A stretch of DNA of 64,000 nucleotides. Origin: Cystobasidiopsis lactophilus (taxonomy: Eukaryota > Basidiomycota > Agaricostilbomycetes > Agaricostilbales > Chionosphaeraceae). The stretch's first letter is position 1. Each line of letters opens with the position of its first letter. The stretch is taken from positions 4,275,631-4,339,630 of the forward strand of contig BCIO01000001.1 of NCBI GenBank assembly GCA_001599975.1, written 5' to 3'. Both the position numbers and the translations under genes were made by a program. The notes under the pieces were generated by a model. That model did no database searches. It saw only the letters and a list, made by a program, of their open reading frames with translations, and had not been told where the DNA came from. Of this stretch, positions 22,958 to 35,722 are shown in pieces.

Positions 22958-25770
22958 ATGGTCGCCCTCCTAAGCAAGTTGGGGAAGGGACACGGACGCG
23001 ACGAGAACAGCCGGAGCGAGGCGTCTTCCATCCACGAGCCAGGATCGACGAGCCCAAGTTTGCTCGGCACCAGGCGCACATCCAGCCACAGCGTGCACAC
23101 TAAAGCGAGCGGCTCCTCCTCCGAGCCACCTGCGTACATGGAGGCCAGCAGTGCATCGCCGGCGCCTGCTGCCGAGCGGCCCGTCATTGGCGAGGGCAGC
23201 TTGTCGCTCGAGCACTTCGATCTCAGTCCCGGAGGAGGTCCGCCCATCGTGCCCGAGGTCTTCATCCAAGCCGCCTCGCCACCCACGCCGTCCTCTGGCA
23301 TGCAGATGCAGCCGCTGCTCGCGTCGCCCATGCAGCGGCGCGGGTCCGACTTCTCAGAAGTGTCAGACACGGAAGGTGGGTTTGGGCTCGAGTTATTTCA
23401 CATGCTTGGCCGCTGCTGAACCGTTGGGCGACTCAAAGCAGGCAACCAGATGCGCTTCAGGTCCGCTTCCTTCGCCGGCCAAACTCCCATCAGCCGCAAT
23501 AGGTCTCGCGAGAAGAAGGGCACCGGCAACACCAACCCCAGCACGCCGTCCACCTCCCCTAACAAGGCCCGGTCCTCATCCAGGTCAGCAACAGGCGGCA
23601 TTGCAGGAGCCTTGGCCATGAGCGGCGCCGCGCTAGCCACCCACTCTGGCTCCCAAACGCACAACATTGTCTTCCAACCCCACCAGTTCGTGCCCTCTCC
23701 GCCGACGTCCAACGGCCGGTCGAGGGTCAACTCGCTCGACGAGGACTTTGACGAGGAGGGAAGGCCTCGGTACGGCAGCATCGAGTCCACCGCCCACTTG
23801 GGCAGCTTTGACGACCTGGTGGGCACCGGCTATGCTGTCGCCAGCGCGAAGCGCAACCAAGAGTTCCACGCCATTTTCGAAGCGGTTAACGAAGATGACT
23901 ACCTCATCGAAGGTGTGCTCTCATTCTTTTACTCTTGATGCATCGAGGTGACTGAAGGATGTCGTTTCTTGCGCAGACTACGGGTGCGCCATCCAAAAGG
24001 ACATCTTGGTTCAAGGCCGGATGTACATCTCAGAGCACCACATTTGCTTCAACGCTAACATCCTAGGCTGGGTGACACATGTAAGCCTTACTCGATCTGG
24101 CAACCAAAGCGTTCTGACCCCTCGGCGTGATCCTCTCAGGAAGTCATCCCTTTCACTCAAGTAGTTTCCATCGAGAAGCGGACTACCGCCCTCATCATCC
24201 CCACCGCCATTCACGTTGCCACTATGCACAACAAGTATACATTCGCCTCCTTTCTCTCAAGGGACACGACCTACGAGCTGCTCGTCAACATTTGGCGCAT
24301 CTCCCACCCCACTATCCCGCATGCCGCTCTTCCAGACCACCACGATGCATCAGGGGAATCGGAGAACGAGATGGGCAACGAGGAGGAGACCGGCCGCCGC
24401 ATCACCCTCAACACTAAGCGCAAGTCGCGCAACAGCAAGCGGGACAGCTCAACCGCTTCCAAGTTCGACGACACCCCGGCCACCGTGCTTTCCACCAGCA
24501 CCGGCACCAGTCTGGAGCCGACGACCGCGGCCGGGACAGTCGGTGGCGCTAAGAAGGCACACCATAAGGTGACCGCCATTCCGGCTTCCGTTCACCAGTA
24601 CGCCAACGTGTGCATGGACGAGACGTTTGCGTGTACGCCCATGCAGATATACGACTTGCTCTTCGAGGGCCATCCGTTCCTCAGGGACTTTTGGAGCGTC
24701 AACCAAAAGCTGACAGGTCGGTGTCTATCTCCTTAGATTCTGGCCGCTGAGCTCATCGGGGTGTGTCATTACCAACAGCTATCGAGCTAAAAGGATGGGA
24801 AAAGGGCGACGCGCCCTCGCGGACCTACTCTTACATCCGCCACTTGACCGGCGTGGGCCCAAAGCAAATGAAGTGCAACATCACCGACACCCGGGAGCAC
24901 TTCAACTTTGACGACTACGTGTCGGTCATCTCGACCACACGGACGCCGGACGCGCCGAGCGGCGGCGCCTTTGCCACCTTGACCAAGACCTGCATCACCT
25001 GGGCTCGGAACGACCATTGCAAAGTCAGGGTCACCTCGGAAGTCGAGTGGTACAAGAGCAGCTTTCTAAAGAGTGCGTTGCCTTTCTGCCCTGCATGGTC
25101 ATGGGCTATGTTGACGGAATTTCCGACACACACAGGTATGATCAACAGCGGTGCTCTCGAAGGCCAGCGCTCCTATCACGTCGAGCTCAATAAGGCGATT
25201 AAAGCCTACATCTCTCAGCACAAATCTGAGTTCCAGTCGGCCGAAGAGCGGGCCGAAGGTGGGACTGGGGAGGACGAGGCGGAAGAGCCGACATCGCCAG
25301 AAGTCGACGCCGTGGCGACCTCGCCCAGCACCCAAAGCGCTGACGCCGCCAAGGGCTCTATCTTCAAGACTGTCTTTGACCTGCTTGAACCCGTCATCGA
25401 GGCGACAATGGATGTGGGCAAGACCAGTTTCGAGCTGATCTCCGGCATGTCCGGCACGAATCGACTGGTGGCGGCCGTCGTCTTCCTCCTTGTCCTTTCC
25501 AACTTGTGGACCCTAGGTGGCCTAAAGGGGTCACCAACGTCCCCTCGGATGCCGGCCGAGGCTCACCGAACGCCAGACGAAGTGGCCAACGCGGTCAAGG
25601 ATGTCCTTCACGAATATTTTACGAACACCTCGCCGCGGCCGATCACAGCTGAAGACGAACGGATGTCCATCTTACAGAGCTTGGACGAACTCGAGTTGCG
25701 CATCGACAGGCTCAGGAGCAAGCTCGCGCTAGCGCCACCTCCCCCGCCACCGCTCAAGGACGAACTTTGA
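22958..25770 (+). CDS. Lam/Ysp2-like ER-anchored sterol transfer protein (GRAM-VASt)
   Basis: Proteins of this family move sterol between plasma membrane and ER at contact sites. Six exons (22958-23375, 23442-23912, 23977-24080, 24140-24716, 24779-25072, 25136-25770) give 832 residues. Order: a Ser/Pro-rich disordered N-terminus to about residue 280; a GRAM domain with DYGCAIQKDILVQGRMYISE and HHICFNANILGW (about 285-400); a Ser/Thr-rich linker; a VASt domain from about 505 to 690 with CTPMQIYDLLFEGHPFLRDF and FDDYVSVIST; one transmembrane helix near 732-750 (RLVAAVVFLLVLSNLWTL); and a short coiled coil near the C-terminus. This is the canonical single-VASt architecture. No BAR or PH domain is visible. 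Confidence 0.9.
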
Positions 25771-26568
25771 TGGCATTCTTGGGACCCACCTGTATATGTA
25801 CTACTACTAGACTCATTGGATTATCCTCCATAGCACTTCATGGTCTGATCATCGCTCATTCCCGATCGTCCGCCTTCGCCTTCTTTCGACCTTGAGCTTG
25901 TTCCGCGTCTGCCACGTCGTCTGCGTCTGTGTGCTTCTCTTAACTGCTGCTTGGGCCTTCAAAAGGAAGCCTAGCCATGCCTGACTTTGCCCTTTGCCCC
26001 CTGTGTTCCCGCCTGGCGCGCTGCACTGACCTCTTTTGTGCGACTCGCTTTCGAAATCGATAGATCCGTGCTTTTCTCCCGCGTCAATGCCTCTCTATTC
26101 CAAGCCACCATTTCTGTGTATTTGGTGTTGTTCGATTCGCGCCCGTAGAGAGTGTAGATTCGCCCGCAAATCCACACCATGTTGCCGCTCCACGTCGCCC
26201 GCACCTTCCGGGCTGGGAAAGCCATTTGGATGCCCTCTATGAGAGCTGGCCAAAATAGAGTTAGTCCCATTTCATGCACTGTGGGACGTTCGACTCCAAC
26301 GAGGCGCCAGGCCATTGGCATGACGGCTTTCCACCGTGTGGAGAAACTGGCCAGCTGGCAAAAAGAGACTGTGAAGCTTGATGTGCTGCTTGAAGACTTC
26401 AGGTGAAGTCTATAAATCTGTGTGCCGAAGCTGTGTTGATCCTAGCTTAGGACGTTACAACACTTTGAGGCCATGGCCGCCCGGCGAGCTGGGTCCGAAG
26501 CCGGCGTTGAATATCGTGTTTGTGACTCTATCTTTCCGTTAAATCACCGCTCTCACAGATGATTACAG
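25771..26568. other. intergenic, possible promoter of the Pol X gene
   Basis: About 800 bp. A TATAAA occurs at 26411-26416, 153 bp before the chosen Pol X start. A 75-codon plus frame ending at 26406 begins with an amphipathic, mitochondrial-presequence-like stretch (MLPLHVARTFRAGKAIWM) but has no homologue I know, so I do not call it a gene. Confidence 0.4.
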
Positions 26569-28028
26569 ATGGCAGAGAGGGCTTTGTTCTTGCTTGCTAC
26601 CGAAACGAAGGGCGAGACTGTCACCTTGGGTCAGGTCCACGGCGTGCTGCCCGAAACCAACTCTCGGGCCTGGTTAGTTCGCGCTCCTGTGCTTGATTAA
26701 CGAAACACTGAGTCTTGTATTGTTCAGGACCGTGCTTCTGGAGCGAGCGTTGGGACAACCGGTTTCGCGGTTGGCCGGCTTGACCAAAGAGGAGAAAGTC
26801 AAGACGGACTTTTTGAGGTGTCACGGCATTGGCCCTGTGAGTGAATTCAAATACAACTCTAAACACACGCTCTGACTAGAGTACAAGGTGGCGGCAAATC
26901 GATTCTGGGAGAATGGCGTCCGATCGCTGCCAGAACTTTTGAAAGAAGACCAAAAGTTCAAAGAAACTGGCAAATCGAAGGCCAAGCTCAGCAAAGCCCA
27001 GCTCATCGGAGTGCAGCACAGAGCTGATATGGAGCAGCTCATCCCCCGTGCCGAGACCGACCAGATCAAAGAGATCTTGTTCAAGATTGTCAAGAAGGTC
27101 GACCCCAAGCTACAGAGCGACATCCTCGGGTCATATCGTAGAGGTGCACGTAAGCTTCCTCCTTACCGTATCGTTTCAAGTGCTCAATCGCTTTCAGCTC
27201 TGAGCTCTGACATCGATCTCATCTTGAGACATCCCGATTTGTCCAAGTCTTCTGGCGACAACGAGTACGAGGCTCTGATGGATCCGGTCATTCAGGCGCT
27301 CACTGAAAGCGGCCATATCATTGGCAAGCTCTTAAGCTGCCCATAGAAAACCTGAGTTGACCCGGCTCCACCAGCTACGCTGGCTCATGGTCCAAAAGTC
27401 TTTCATGGCCTACTCAAGCAGACGCCAGAGAGCGTCGCTCGCCAGATCGACATATCGATTGCCTCTGCGGAAAACTATCCGGTAAACAGTTTGGCCTATC
27501 GGATCGAAAAAGTCTAACCCGACGTGCGCAGTATCGCTTGCTGGCCAAATCTGGCGACGATCGCCTCATGAAGCTCATGCGACAGAAGGCCAAGGACCTC
27601 GAGTGAGTGGACTAGAGCTGACAGCTGTCTGTGTTCTATCTGAACTTTTTCGCAGTCTCTTCCTCAACGAAGAGGGCATGGGAAAGCGGGTCCCCGGCAA
27701 AGGCACAGCTTTCATTTGGGAGGAGGCTTCCTTCATCCAGGTCACTGATGAAGAGTGAGCTTTCTCTCTGCTCAATCTCAAAGTCTAAACCTGACAAGGC
27801 AAGCAACAGAGGCATTTTCAAAGCGTAGGTGTTGAGAATGCTGGTGGTGGCGCTGTTCTCATTTTTGCCACCAGGCTCGGATTGCCGTATCTTGCACCGG
27901 AGGACCGTAACTACGCTACCTACAAGAACCGCTCTGGCTAGTAAGAAATTCGTAGTCGTCGTAATCTGGTGTGCTAAGCTAACGAGGAGCGCAGCGAGCA
28001 CTGGGTCGACAAGCGGCCCACCAAGTGA
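26569..28028 (+). CDS. family X DNA polymerase (Pol beta/lambda/Pol4-like)
   Basis: Family X polymerases fill short gaps in base-excision repair and end joining. Ten exons (26569-26672, 26728-26836, 26888-27149, 27198-27323, 27375-27481, 27532-27602, 27656-27754, 27810-27824, 27875-27940, 27995-28028) sum to 993 nt (330 residues). Visible: HhH-like FLRCHGIGPVAANRFWENG, the nucleotide-binding GSYRRGA, the two metal-binding Asp in SSDIDLIL, the third Asp in ARQIDISIA, and the C-terminal LGLPYLAPEDRN. The lyase domain is degenerate and no BRCT is seen. The motif at the sugar pocket, YFTGS in Pol beta, reads LAKSG here. One intron (27324-27374) has a GC donor. The 5' end is uncertain; an ATG at 26475 with another exon is possible. 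Confidence 0.82.
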
Positions 28029-28108
28029 CCGAACGTGACTGAGACTACATGTCCTTGACCCTGCAATGCGTACCATATCCCCGCTCCCATCCATCTCCTT
28101 CCCAAGAC

Positions 28109-28920
28109 CTATTCCCACTCTTCATCGTCGTCTCCTGGGTATTCAACATTCAAATTGCGCAACGCTGAGAACGCTCGGCATTGGGTTTTGCTGCAGAATC
28201 AGTCAGCAAAGTCCGCCTATAGCAGCACAAACGTACTGAGCTGCATTCCAATCCTCCGTCTGGCAGTCCTTGGAGCAGTACTTCGCGCCGCACCGCGCAC
28301 ATGTCCCGAACACGTCGTCGGGTCTCCCACACCGCCAGCAATGCCGTATTGTGCCTTCAAGAGTCTTTGTGAGGAGAATACGGTTGAGGGCGTCGAACAT
28401 GGCGAAGGTGCAAGGTATGGGCATGACCACAGTGGGGTCCTCGATTCGGAAACCCTCTTGACCGTCGGCGAAGTAGTGGAGGTCGGCCCGCTTGAGGAGC
28501 AAAAGCTGCCCCTTCTTGATCCCCTTTGCCGCTGTCGCGTTATCGAGGCAATAAAAAGCTGTTGCGATGATCAGGAGGTTGCGTTGCTCCGGAGAGAGAT
28601 CCATACCGATGCAAAATTCGGGATCCTCCCCCCGAACCTTCCCATGAAACACTGGCCGAAGGAAAGTACTGGCGTCTGTTATCTAAACAAGACAATGTCG
28701 ACCAGTCACGTCGCCTTGCGGAGGGACACAGAAGGGAGAAAGAAAGGAGCGTGCCTCCAACAAGACATTTGGGATGTCGTACTCCAGTCTGCATCTCTTG
28801 AGCAAAGATCTAGCTAAATTAAAGCCGTTTGACCTACTCAAAAATGTCGTCAGGACCAACCAGGTCTTCAGACAAATCTAGCGCATGCGGTACTGTGAGC
28901 GCGCTGTCAGAGCTAGACAT
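28109..28920 (-). CDS. MYND-type zinc finger protein, 227 aa
   Basis: MYND fingers mediate protein-protein contacts. Four exons (28838-28920, 28730-28809, 28237-28675, 28109-28190) sum to 684 nt. The C-terminal finger is complete only after splicing: CWRCGRPDDVFGTCARCG, KYCSKDCQTEDW and HKTQC, giving the Cys-Cys-Cys-Cys...Cys-Cys-His-Cys set. It is followed by an acidic tail (DDDEEWE). The N-terminal 150 residues (LLKRCRLEYDIPNVLLEA, FCIGMDLSPEQRNLL) match no domain I know. No SET or other catalytic domain is present. The gene is convergent with the Pol X gene, 80 bp apart, and divergent from EFL1. Confidence 0.82.
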
Positions 28921-29263
28921 GGCTGTGACTGTCTTCGTGTCTTTCCAGGCCACAGAAAGGAGACCGGAAACCGAACAGCCAAGTTGTTGCAGTCGTATCG
29001 CAGCTGACGCCCCTTGCCCAAGCGACTGTCGGCGAAGAAGCTCCAGTCGCCAGGCTCTTCTCGAGAGCTGGTTGGAATCGAGTAAGGCGCCTGGTCCCGC
29101 CGGTCCCAGCCTAGCGGTGTGAACTAGTGTTGTCCGTGTGATTGCGATAAGGAGTCACTCAGACAGGTTTCCGAGGAGGCAGCCGGTTGACTTGCGACAA
29201 GACACGAAAAAAGTGGCAAAATCGCTGGTTGGTGTCGGACGACGGCCACCTCTGGTTTACGAA
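28921..29263. promoter_or_regulatory. divergent MYND/EFL1 intergenic region
   Basis: This 343 bp region separates two start codons on opposite strands and so must contain both promoters. No TATA box or repeat stands out. Confidence 0.4.
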
Positions 29264-32200
29264 ATGGCCCAGCAGAAGGCTGAAGGGAGCAGTCGATCAA
29301 ACAGAAACGTGTGCATCCTAGCCCATGTCGACCATGGCAAGACGACCTTCGCCGACAGCTTGCTGGCCGCCAACAACATTTTGTCCTCTCGTATGGCAGG
29401 CAAGATCCGTTACCTAGACAGCAGAGAAGATGAGCAAGAGCGTGGCATCACCATGGAGAGCTCAGCAGTCTCGCTTTCTTATAGCACACTTTCAAAAGAA
29501 GGAGTGCGGCAAGACTTCACCATCAATCTCATAGATACGCCTGGCCACGTCGATTTCACCGGCGAAGTTTCTGCTACGACACGAATCTGCGATGGCGCTC
29601 TCGTGCTTGTCGATGCCATCGAGGGTGTGTGCACTCAGGTGAGCTCGACCTGCATGACCCATTTTCTTTCTCCTCAACAATGCTGATGTGCACCTCACAG
29701 ACTATCACCGTGCTCAAGCAGGCTTGGTCCGAAAAGCTCAAGCCCATTCTTGTCATCAACAAGATTGACCGATTGATCGTGGAGCTGAGACTGGCCCCCA
29801 TCGAAGCTCACCACCACTTGGTGCGCCTGGTAGAGCAGGTCAATGCAGTCATGGGATCTTTCTTCGCATCAGATAGGCTAGAAGAGCAAGAGAAGTGGGA
29901 GGCCAGAGTCGCGCAAAAGAAGTTGGACGTGCAGGACGCGACGGAGGCGCAGGTCAATTCCGCCGAGGACCTGCCTCCGGAAGAGGTGGACGACGAGGAC
30001 ATCTACTTTGCCCCCGAAAAGGGCAACGTCATATTCTCCTCCGCCGTACACGGGTGGGCTTTCCGAGTCGACCACTTCGCCAACATGCATGCGAAAAGGC
30101 TCGGCATAGCGGCCGACAAACTGAAAAAGGTGCTCTGGGGCGATTTCTACTACGAGCCAAAGACCAAGCGTGTTGTTTCGCGCAAGAGTCTGGCGCAAAG
30201 CAAGAAAAGCTTGAAGCCCATGTTCGTCCAATTAGTGCTGGATAACATTTGGGCTGTCTACGATTGTGTCGTTCTTAACCAGTGAGCTCCCTTCCACAAA
30301 CGAAAGCGCCTTTGGGTACTGAAGCTGGAATTTGGCACAGCGATGTGGAGAAAATCAACAAGATCGCTTCCACCCTCAGCCTCAGAATCAAGCCTCAGGA
30401 CCTCAAGTCCAAGGACACCTCGAACCTGCTGTTCTCAATATGCTCTCAGTGGTTACCGCTGGCCTCTTGTGTTTTTCGATCGGCAGTCGAAGTGATTCCG
30501 CCGCCAGCCATCGCACAACAAGTCCGGCTGCCGCCGTTGATCAAGCGCCCACCTGGTGCAGAGCTCTCCTCCGCCCTCGATGCTCTGGAAGCAGACCTTT
30601 TTCACGCCAACAGTGGACCAGACTCCTCGATTGTAGCGTTCATCAGCAAAATGTTTGCCGTGCCGACCAAAGAGCTGCCACAGCACCAACGGCGCCAAAT
30701 GACAGCCGAACAAATGCGCCAAAAAGGGCGCGAAGCTCGGGAAGCCCTAAAACAAGCAGATGCAGACGCTGCGTTGCCAGCCGCCCAGCTGGCCGAAGGC
30801 GAAGCGCCGGAGCGCAAGCTAGAGGAGCCCGTCGAGGGCGACTCACTCATCGGGTTCGCCCGTCTCTACTGTGGCACACTGCGGGCAGATCAACCACTCC
30901 TCTGCCTGTTTCCCAAGTTCAACCCCCTCCTGCCCCCGTCGCATCCGTCAAACAAACCGCACGTTGCTCTGGTCAAAAGTGCCGAGCTGTACTTGTTGAT
31001 GGGACGTGAACTGGCTCAGGTGCAAGAGGTCAGTGCCGGGCAGGTCTTCGGAATAGCTGGGCTGGATAATGAGGTGATGCGGATTGCGACACTGGTGGCG
31101 CCTCCTCCTACGAGCACAGCTGGCTCTTCTCCGCTCTCTCTGGAATCTTTCGATGGCCCGTTGGTCAACTTGGGGAGAACGATCATCACTGTAGGCTTCA
31201 GTCGTCGTGTTCTAAGTGTCGCTTCGAGATTGAGCTATCCACAGACTCCGCCAATCTTGCGGATCGCTTTGGAACCGGCAGTTCCTTCGGACCAGGCCAA
31301 ACTGATCGCTGGCCTCAAGAAGCTGGCCCAAGCTGATCCAGTGGTCGCTACAGTCATTCAAGAGACTGGCGAGACGGTCATTTGTGCTGCCGGCGAACTT
31401 CACGCCGAACGCTGTATTCGCGACCTCGAGGAACGATTTGCCAAGATAAAGATTCACAAGGGCAACATCTTGGTTCCTTTTCGAGAGACTGTAGTTTCTC
31501 ATCCATCTGTGGCTGCCGGTAAGCGGATTCTTTGCGCGCCATGGAAACCTGTAGCTTAACACAAGCTGCCAGAGCACCAAAAGCAAAGCACCAAAGTTTC
31601 GGTATCCGTTGCTGACAGCGCCATCAACATCACCTTGTCGATAACGCCGTTGCCGGCGAAAATCACAACGTTCCTACAAGAAAACGCGCCGGCATTTCGC
31701 AAGCTTACGCAGTCCCAGGCTTCTGAGCTCGATTTTGCGGTAGAATCGGAACTAGCCCTCTCACAAGAGCAGGAACCAGAAGACAAGATCGTCAGCCGCC
31801 TTCAAGTAGAGCTCACTTCATCGAACATCCTCCCTTCCTTGGCCAACCTGCGGGCGTTTGGGCCCCGGGCAGTTGGCTCAAACATTCTCGTGGACAATAC
31901 GGGGGCTTCTCTGAACGGGTGCGTATCCTGCGATGCTCTGGTTTCATCAGGCTCAGGACAGCCTGCAGATTTCAACGGCTGCTTCTTGACCAAGACCAGC
32001 CTGCCGAAAGGGAGTCCAGCACGGCCCTACGAATCATTTTCGAAAGCATAGACACTTCCTTTCAACTCTTTACAGCAAAAGGGCCACTGTGTGCTGAACC
32101 GCTGCAAGGCTTGTTGGTTCAAGTGGAGAGCGTTTCAGTGCAAGAAGGTTTCGATGGTACGCACGCGCGCTTTCCCGTATTCCCAGCAGCTACTAACTAG

Positions 32201-32885
32201 TCTTTTAATCAGTCTCATCGGTGCCTCAGCTTCCCGGCGCCGTCCTGTCAGCAGTACAGGACGGAATGCGCACAGCGTTTCTGCAGTGGTCGCCCAGGTT
32301 GCTATTAGCGATGTACTCCTGCGATATTCAGGCTTCCCGTGAGATTTTTCGTCAATTTCATCAAGCTTTACGGGCCTAACAGGCAACGTGATGCGCAGCC
32401 GATGTTCTAGGCAAGGTGTACGGAGTTGTCGCCCGTCGGCACGGCCGCATTGTGTCGGAGGAGATGAAGGAGTCTACGACGTATTTCACGATCCGTGCCC
32501 TGTTGCCGGTCGTAGACAGTTTTGGTTTCGCGGAAGGTGGGTTCCGCTCTCTGCCCTTCTCGTCACGGCTGCTCACTTTTACTTCAGAGATCAGAAAGAA
32601 GACTTCGGGGGCGGCCAGCCCTCAGTTGGTCTTTCACGGCTTCGAGATGCTTGATCAAGACCCTTTCTGGGTTCCGTCGACAGAGGAGGAGCTCGAAGAT
32701 CTTGGTGACAAAGCGGACCGCGAGAACGTCGCAAAGAAGGTGAGGGGCACACTTTTACAAGCTAGACCAGAACGAAACTGAACCACATCGAAAAGTACAT
32801 GGACCAAGTGCGGCGTCGCAAAGGCCTTGCGACCACTAAGAAGATTGTGGAGGCAGCGGAGAAGCAACGGACGCTCAAGAAGTAG
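29264..32885 (+). CDS. EFL1: elongation factor-like GTPase 1 (Ria1/EFL1)
   Basis: EFL1 works with Sdo1/SBDS in the cytosol to release eIF6 (Tif6) from pre-60S subunits. Nine exons (29264-29638, 29701-30281, 30341-31518, 31573-31918, 31951-32156, 32213-32338, 32399-32536, 32588-32739, 32796-32885) give 1,063 residues. G1 AHVDHGKT (about 20-27), the switch [15 protein letters not shown]3 DTPGH and G4 NKID are intact. The Efl1-specific insert follows the G domain, a second insert lies near the [13 protein letters not shown] coiled stretch, and the EF-2-like domains IV and V end with [18 protein letters not shown] and AEKQRTLKK. The 32-nt intron at 31919-31950 is notably short. The length is typical of the family. 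Confidence 0.93.
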
Positions 32886-32936
32886 TTTTCCCGAGGACTT
32901 TATCAACGGCTTGGTTGATTTCCTCCTAGTACGAAT

Positions 32937-35571
32937 TCAAGAATCGTTAGAGGCATAGGAGAAGTGCTCGCTCACCATTCGATGACTGCCAAAGCATGGG
33001 GCAAAGATGCGGTGGCGTTCATCGGGAGAGAGCGCCCAAAACTGCCGTAGCGACATGCGTGAAAGTAAAGCCTGCGCGGCGAAACTGTGCATGTTTGGCA
33101 GCCGATATAAGTCCAGCGCCTCGTCGTCCAGGCTATCCGTCAACCACGCGCGCTGGTCCCAACTCGTGAAACCGTCAGCCGAGGCAGCTCGATCTTTTAT
33201 GGATTTGGCAAAGGCCCATGCATGTGCGGCTGCCATTTCGCACGAGGTGGCCACGTTGACGGGGACCCTGGGGCAGGCCTCCTGGAATTTGTCGATGCTG
33301 GCCTGCAAGGGTGGGGTAAGCGGCAACGGGTCGTTGGATGAGCGGTAGAGCTGGAGAATAAGTAACTGAGAATCAAAAGGGCCAGAAAAGGCTTCGAAGA
33401 TTCGAGCCAAGGCCTCTTCCCTTCCAGGGAGGCGGGTCGCCTTGTAAAAAGTGCAAGCCGAGGTGGCGTCCACCACCAAGTCAGGCATCCACAGCTCTGT
33501 GGACTCGTCCGGCGCTTCATCTGACGAATCAACAAGGTCGAAGGCTGAAAGAGACAAAGCTCGCAGAAGGGCTTGATCTTGAAGAAGTCGAGGGCTCGCG
33601 ATGCAGCGAATAGGCGGGATTGTGGCTAAGCAAGGGGGCTGCGGTGCATTGGTGTGGGGAAGATGAGTACTCTGCTTCGGAGTCTCGTGCTGGATCGTGG
33701 AAGATGCCGCTGATTGAGGAAGAGCCGTGGGTGAGCCAGCGACTTGGCTGCGGGAACCGAGAAAGCGCTGCAATGCGCCAGGGCCAGATGGAGCGCTGCG
33801 TTGACTGTTGTGGCTTTGCGCAGTCAGGAACTCCATGAGACCACTTTGCTCTTGCTGCTCCTCTTGCTCGACAGAAGGAAACGCCAAGTCGTTCGAAGTG
33901 TTGGGCGTCGACGGAGGAGCCTTAGCCGGCGTGAAGAACTGAATCTCAAACCGACTGCCTCCAGAATCTACAACGGTACGTTCGTTAGAGGTCGGAAGGG
34001 AAGACAATGCGCGGGAAGGGGTTCGGAACCGCCGGCGAGTCGAAAGGGAGGACTCTGGGGGGTCCGGTTCCGCCAGCGAGGCCGGCAGTGTGACTTTTCC
34101 CAGTTCACTGCAGTCATTCCAAGCAAAGTTCTGGCGCTCAAGTGAGGGGTTGTGCAAGCTTTCGATATCGAGGATCTGGTCAAAGCCACCCAGCGCCGGG
34201 CTTGGCAAGTCCCAGTCTAGTTGTGCGTTCAAAGACTTGGCCGACACCTTCGAGAAGGCAAGCGAAAAGCCGGGATCACTAATGAGATCATGGGCAGGTC
34301 GAAAGGCCAGAGCCGGCTCGGGTTCGATCGATACCACCGGAAGCTGCAACCGGACAATTGCGACTGTCTCTGATTCGGGCACTTCTTCAGCCTCAATGAG
34401 CTTGGTGACCATCTGCTGCGCATCTGCTCGGTCACTGCTTGGACTGGGTGCTCTGATCGGGATCGGTTCAGGCTGAGTGCGCAGACGCGAATGGCATGGG
34501 AATTCTGTGTTGTATCTCAGTCACCCGCCTTTCATGAAAGGAAAACACTGGAGTGCGCTGTCATACCTGCGTGCATTGGAATAGAAATTTGATGCGCCGA
34601 GCCTGGCAAAGATTGACTCAAGCTGAGCGAACTTCCAGCAGAGCCTTGAGACGAGAGCTCCGGTAAAGGTGGTTCCATGATGTGAATGTTCTCGTTGAAG
34701 CGCGGCATCGGGAGTTCTTCTGCCTCAGGGAGGGACATCTGGCTGACGAAGTCGAGAAATGCGCCCTGGTCACCTGAATCGGCCGCGTTGATTGCGCCGA
34801 TTGGCATGGCGCTTCTGACCCTCTTAGTAAGAAGAACAGGTGAGAGCCGAGGAATGAGCATCGTCTGTGGGAGAATGTCAATGCGTGAGGGAGAGCTGCT
34901 TAGGGTGAAAAGCTTGACTTGGTCCAAGGTCTCGGAATCGAAAATATCCATCAGCTCGGCTGGTGCGTTCAGCTTCGAGCCCAATTGACTTGCTGCCGAG
35001 CGGATTGCTTCGAACTGCTCGGGATTCGCGGAGAGAGTGATATCCCTGGTCCCGCGGTTTGCGTCCGGAAGATCGAATCAGAAGCAGCGATTAAGACTCA
35101 CAGCAATTCATCTATGACGGGAAGGTCAGAGCCGGCCTCTAGCTCTTCTGGTTCGGCAAGCGGATCCGAAAAGACATCAAAAGCAGAGAGGGTGGTCCGG
35201 AAATCCTTTGGAAATTGGAGGCCCTTCAAAGACTTCGTCGAGAACTTGCTTGAAAAGAGCCAAGAGCTGGAGAGAAGCGGCGTCGGGGCCGGTAGAAGAT
35301 CTTTGAGATAGTCGTCGTCGAATGAAGGCTTGCTCGACATGAGTTTGGCCCAATCTGCGATCTGCCGTCGCTCGTCCGTGGTCATTGTCCATTGCTCGAC
35401 TTCAGGGTCTCCTTGGGCGAGCAACGCTTTGAACCTGGCCTCGTCATCTTCAAAGCCCCCGGCGGGCTCTTGAGGCCGCCATGCGCTGTTTTCGCTTCCA
35501 ATGACGGCGGAAAGGGCCTTCTCCACACATGCGTCGATCAAGTTGTGCTTTTGCAAGTAGTCGACGTCCAT
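32937..35571 (-). CDS. possible Zip2/SHOC1-like XPF-related meiotic protein
   Basis: Three exons (35102-35571, 34567-35045, 32937-34504) sum to 2,517 nt (838 residues). Most of the protein is acidic and Ser/Pro-rich. The C-terminal 200 residues look like a degenerate ERCC4/XPF nuclease fold followed by a helix-hairpin-helix: PDLVVDATSACTFYKATRLP, then SQLLILQLYRSS, then LPNMHSFAAQALLSRMSLRQ and FWALSPDERHRIFAP. I see no GDxxxERKxxxD nuclease motif, as expected for the catalytically dead Zip2/SHOC1 group that promotes crossovers. The assignment is inference; the start (35571) may be preceded by another exon. The stop is 51 bp from the EFL1 stop, convergent. Confidence 0.5.
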
Positions 35572-35722
35572 GGACCGGTCCAGCGCAGGATCGTTGGTTG
35601 TCAATGTGCAAAAGCTTCTTGAGCCGTGCCGGCGACCTGAGAGCTCACACAAGTGACTCCAAACGCCCTCTCACGACTTATACGCACTAGAGTGAAGATA
35701 TAGAGGGACGAAGAAGCATAGG

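Noticed and set aside
25971-26321. 116-codon minus frame upstream of Pol X
   Set aside because: No domain, no splice link and low codon preference; likely antisense noise of the intergenic region.
26179-26406. 75-codon plus frame with a presequence-like start
   Set aside because: Suggestive N-terminus but no conserved block, no partner exon and no homologue recognised.
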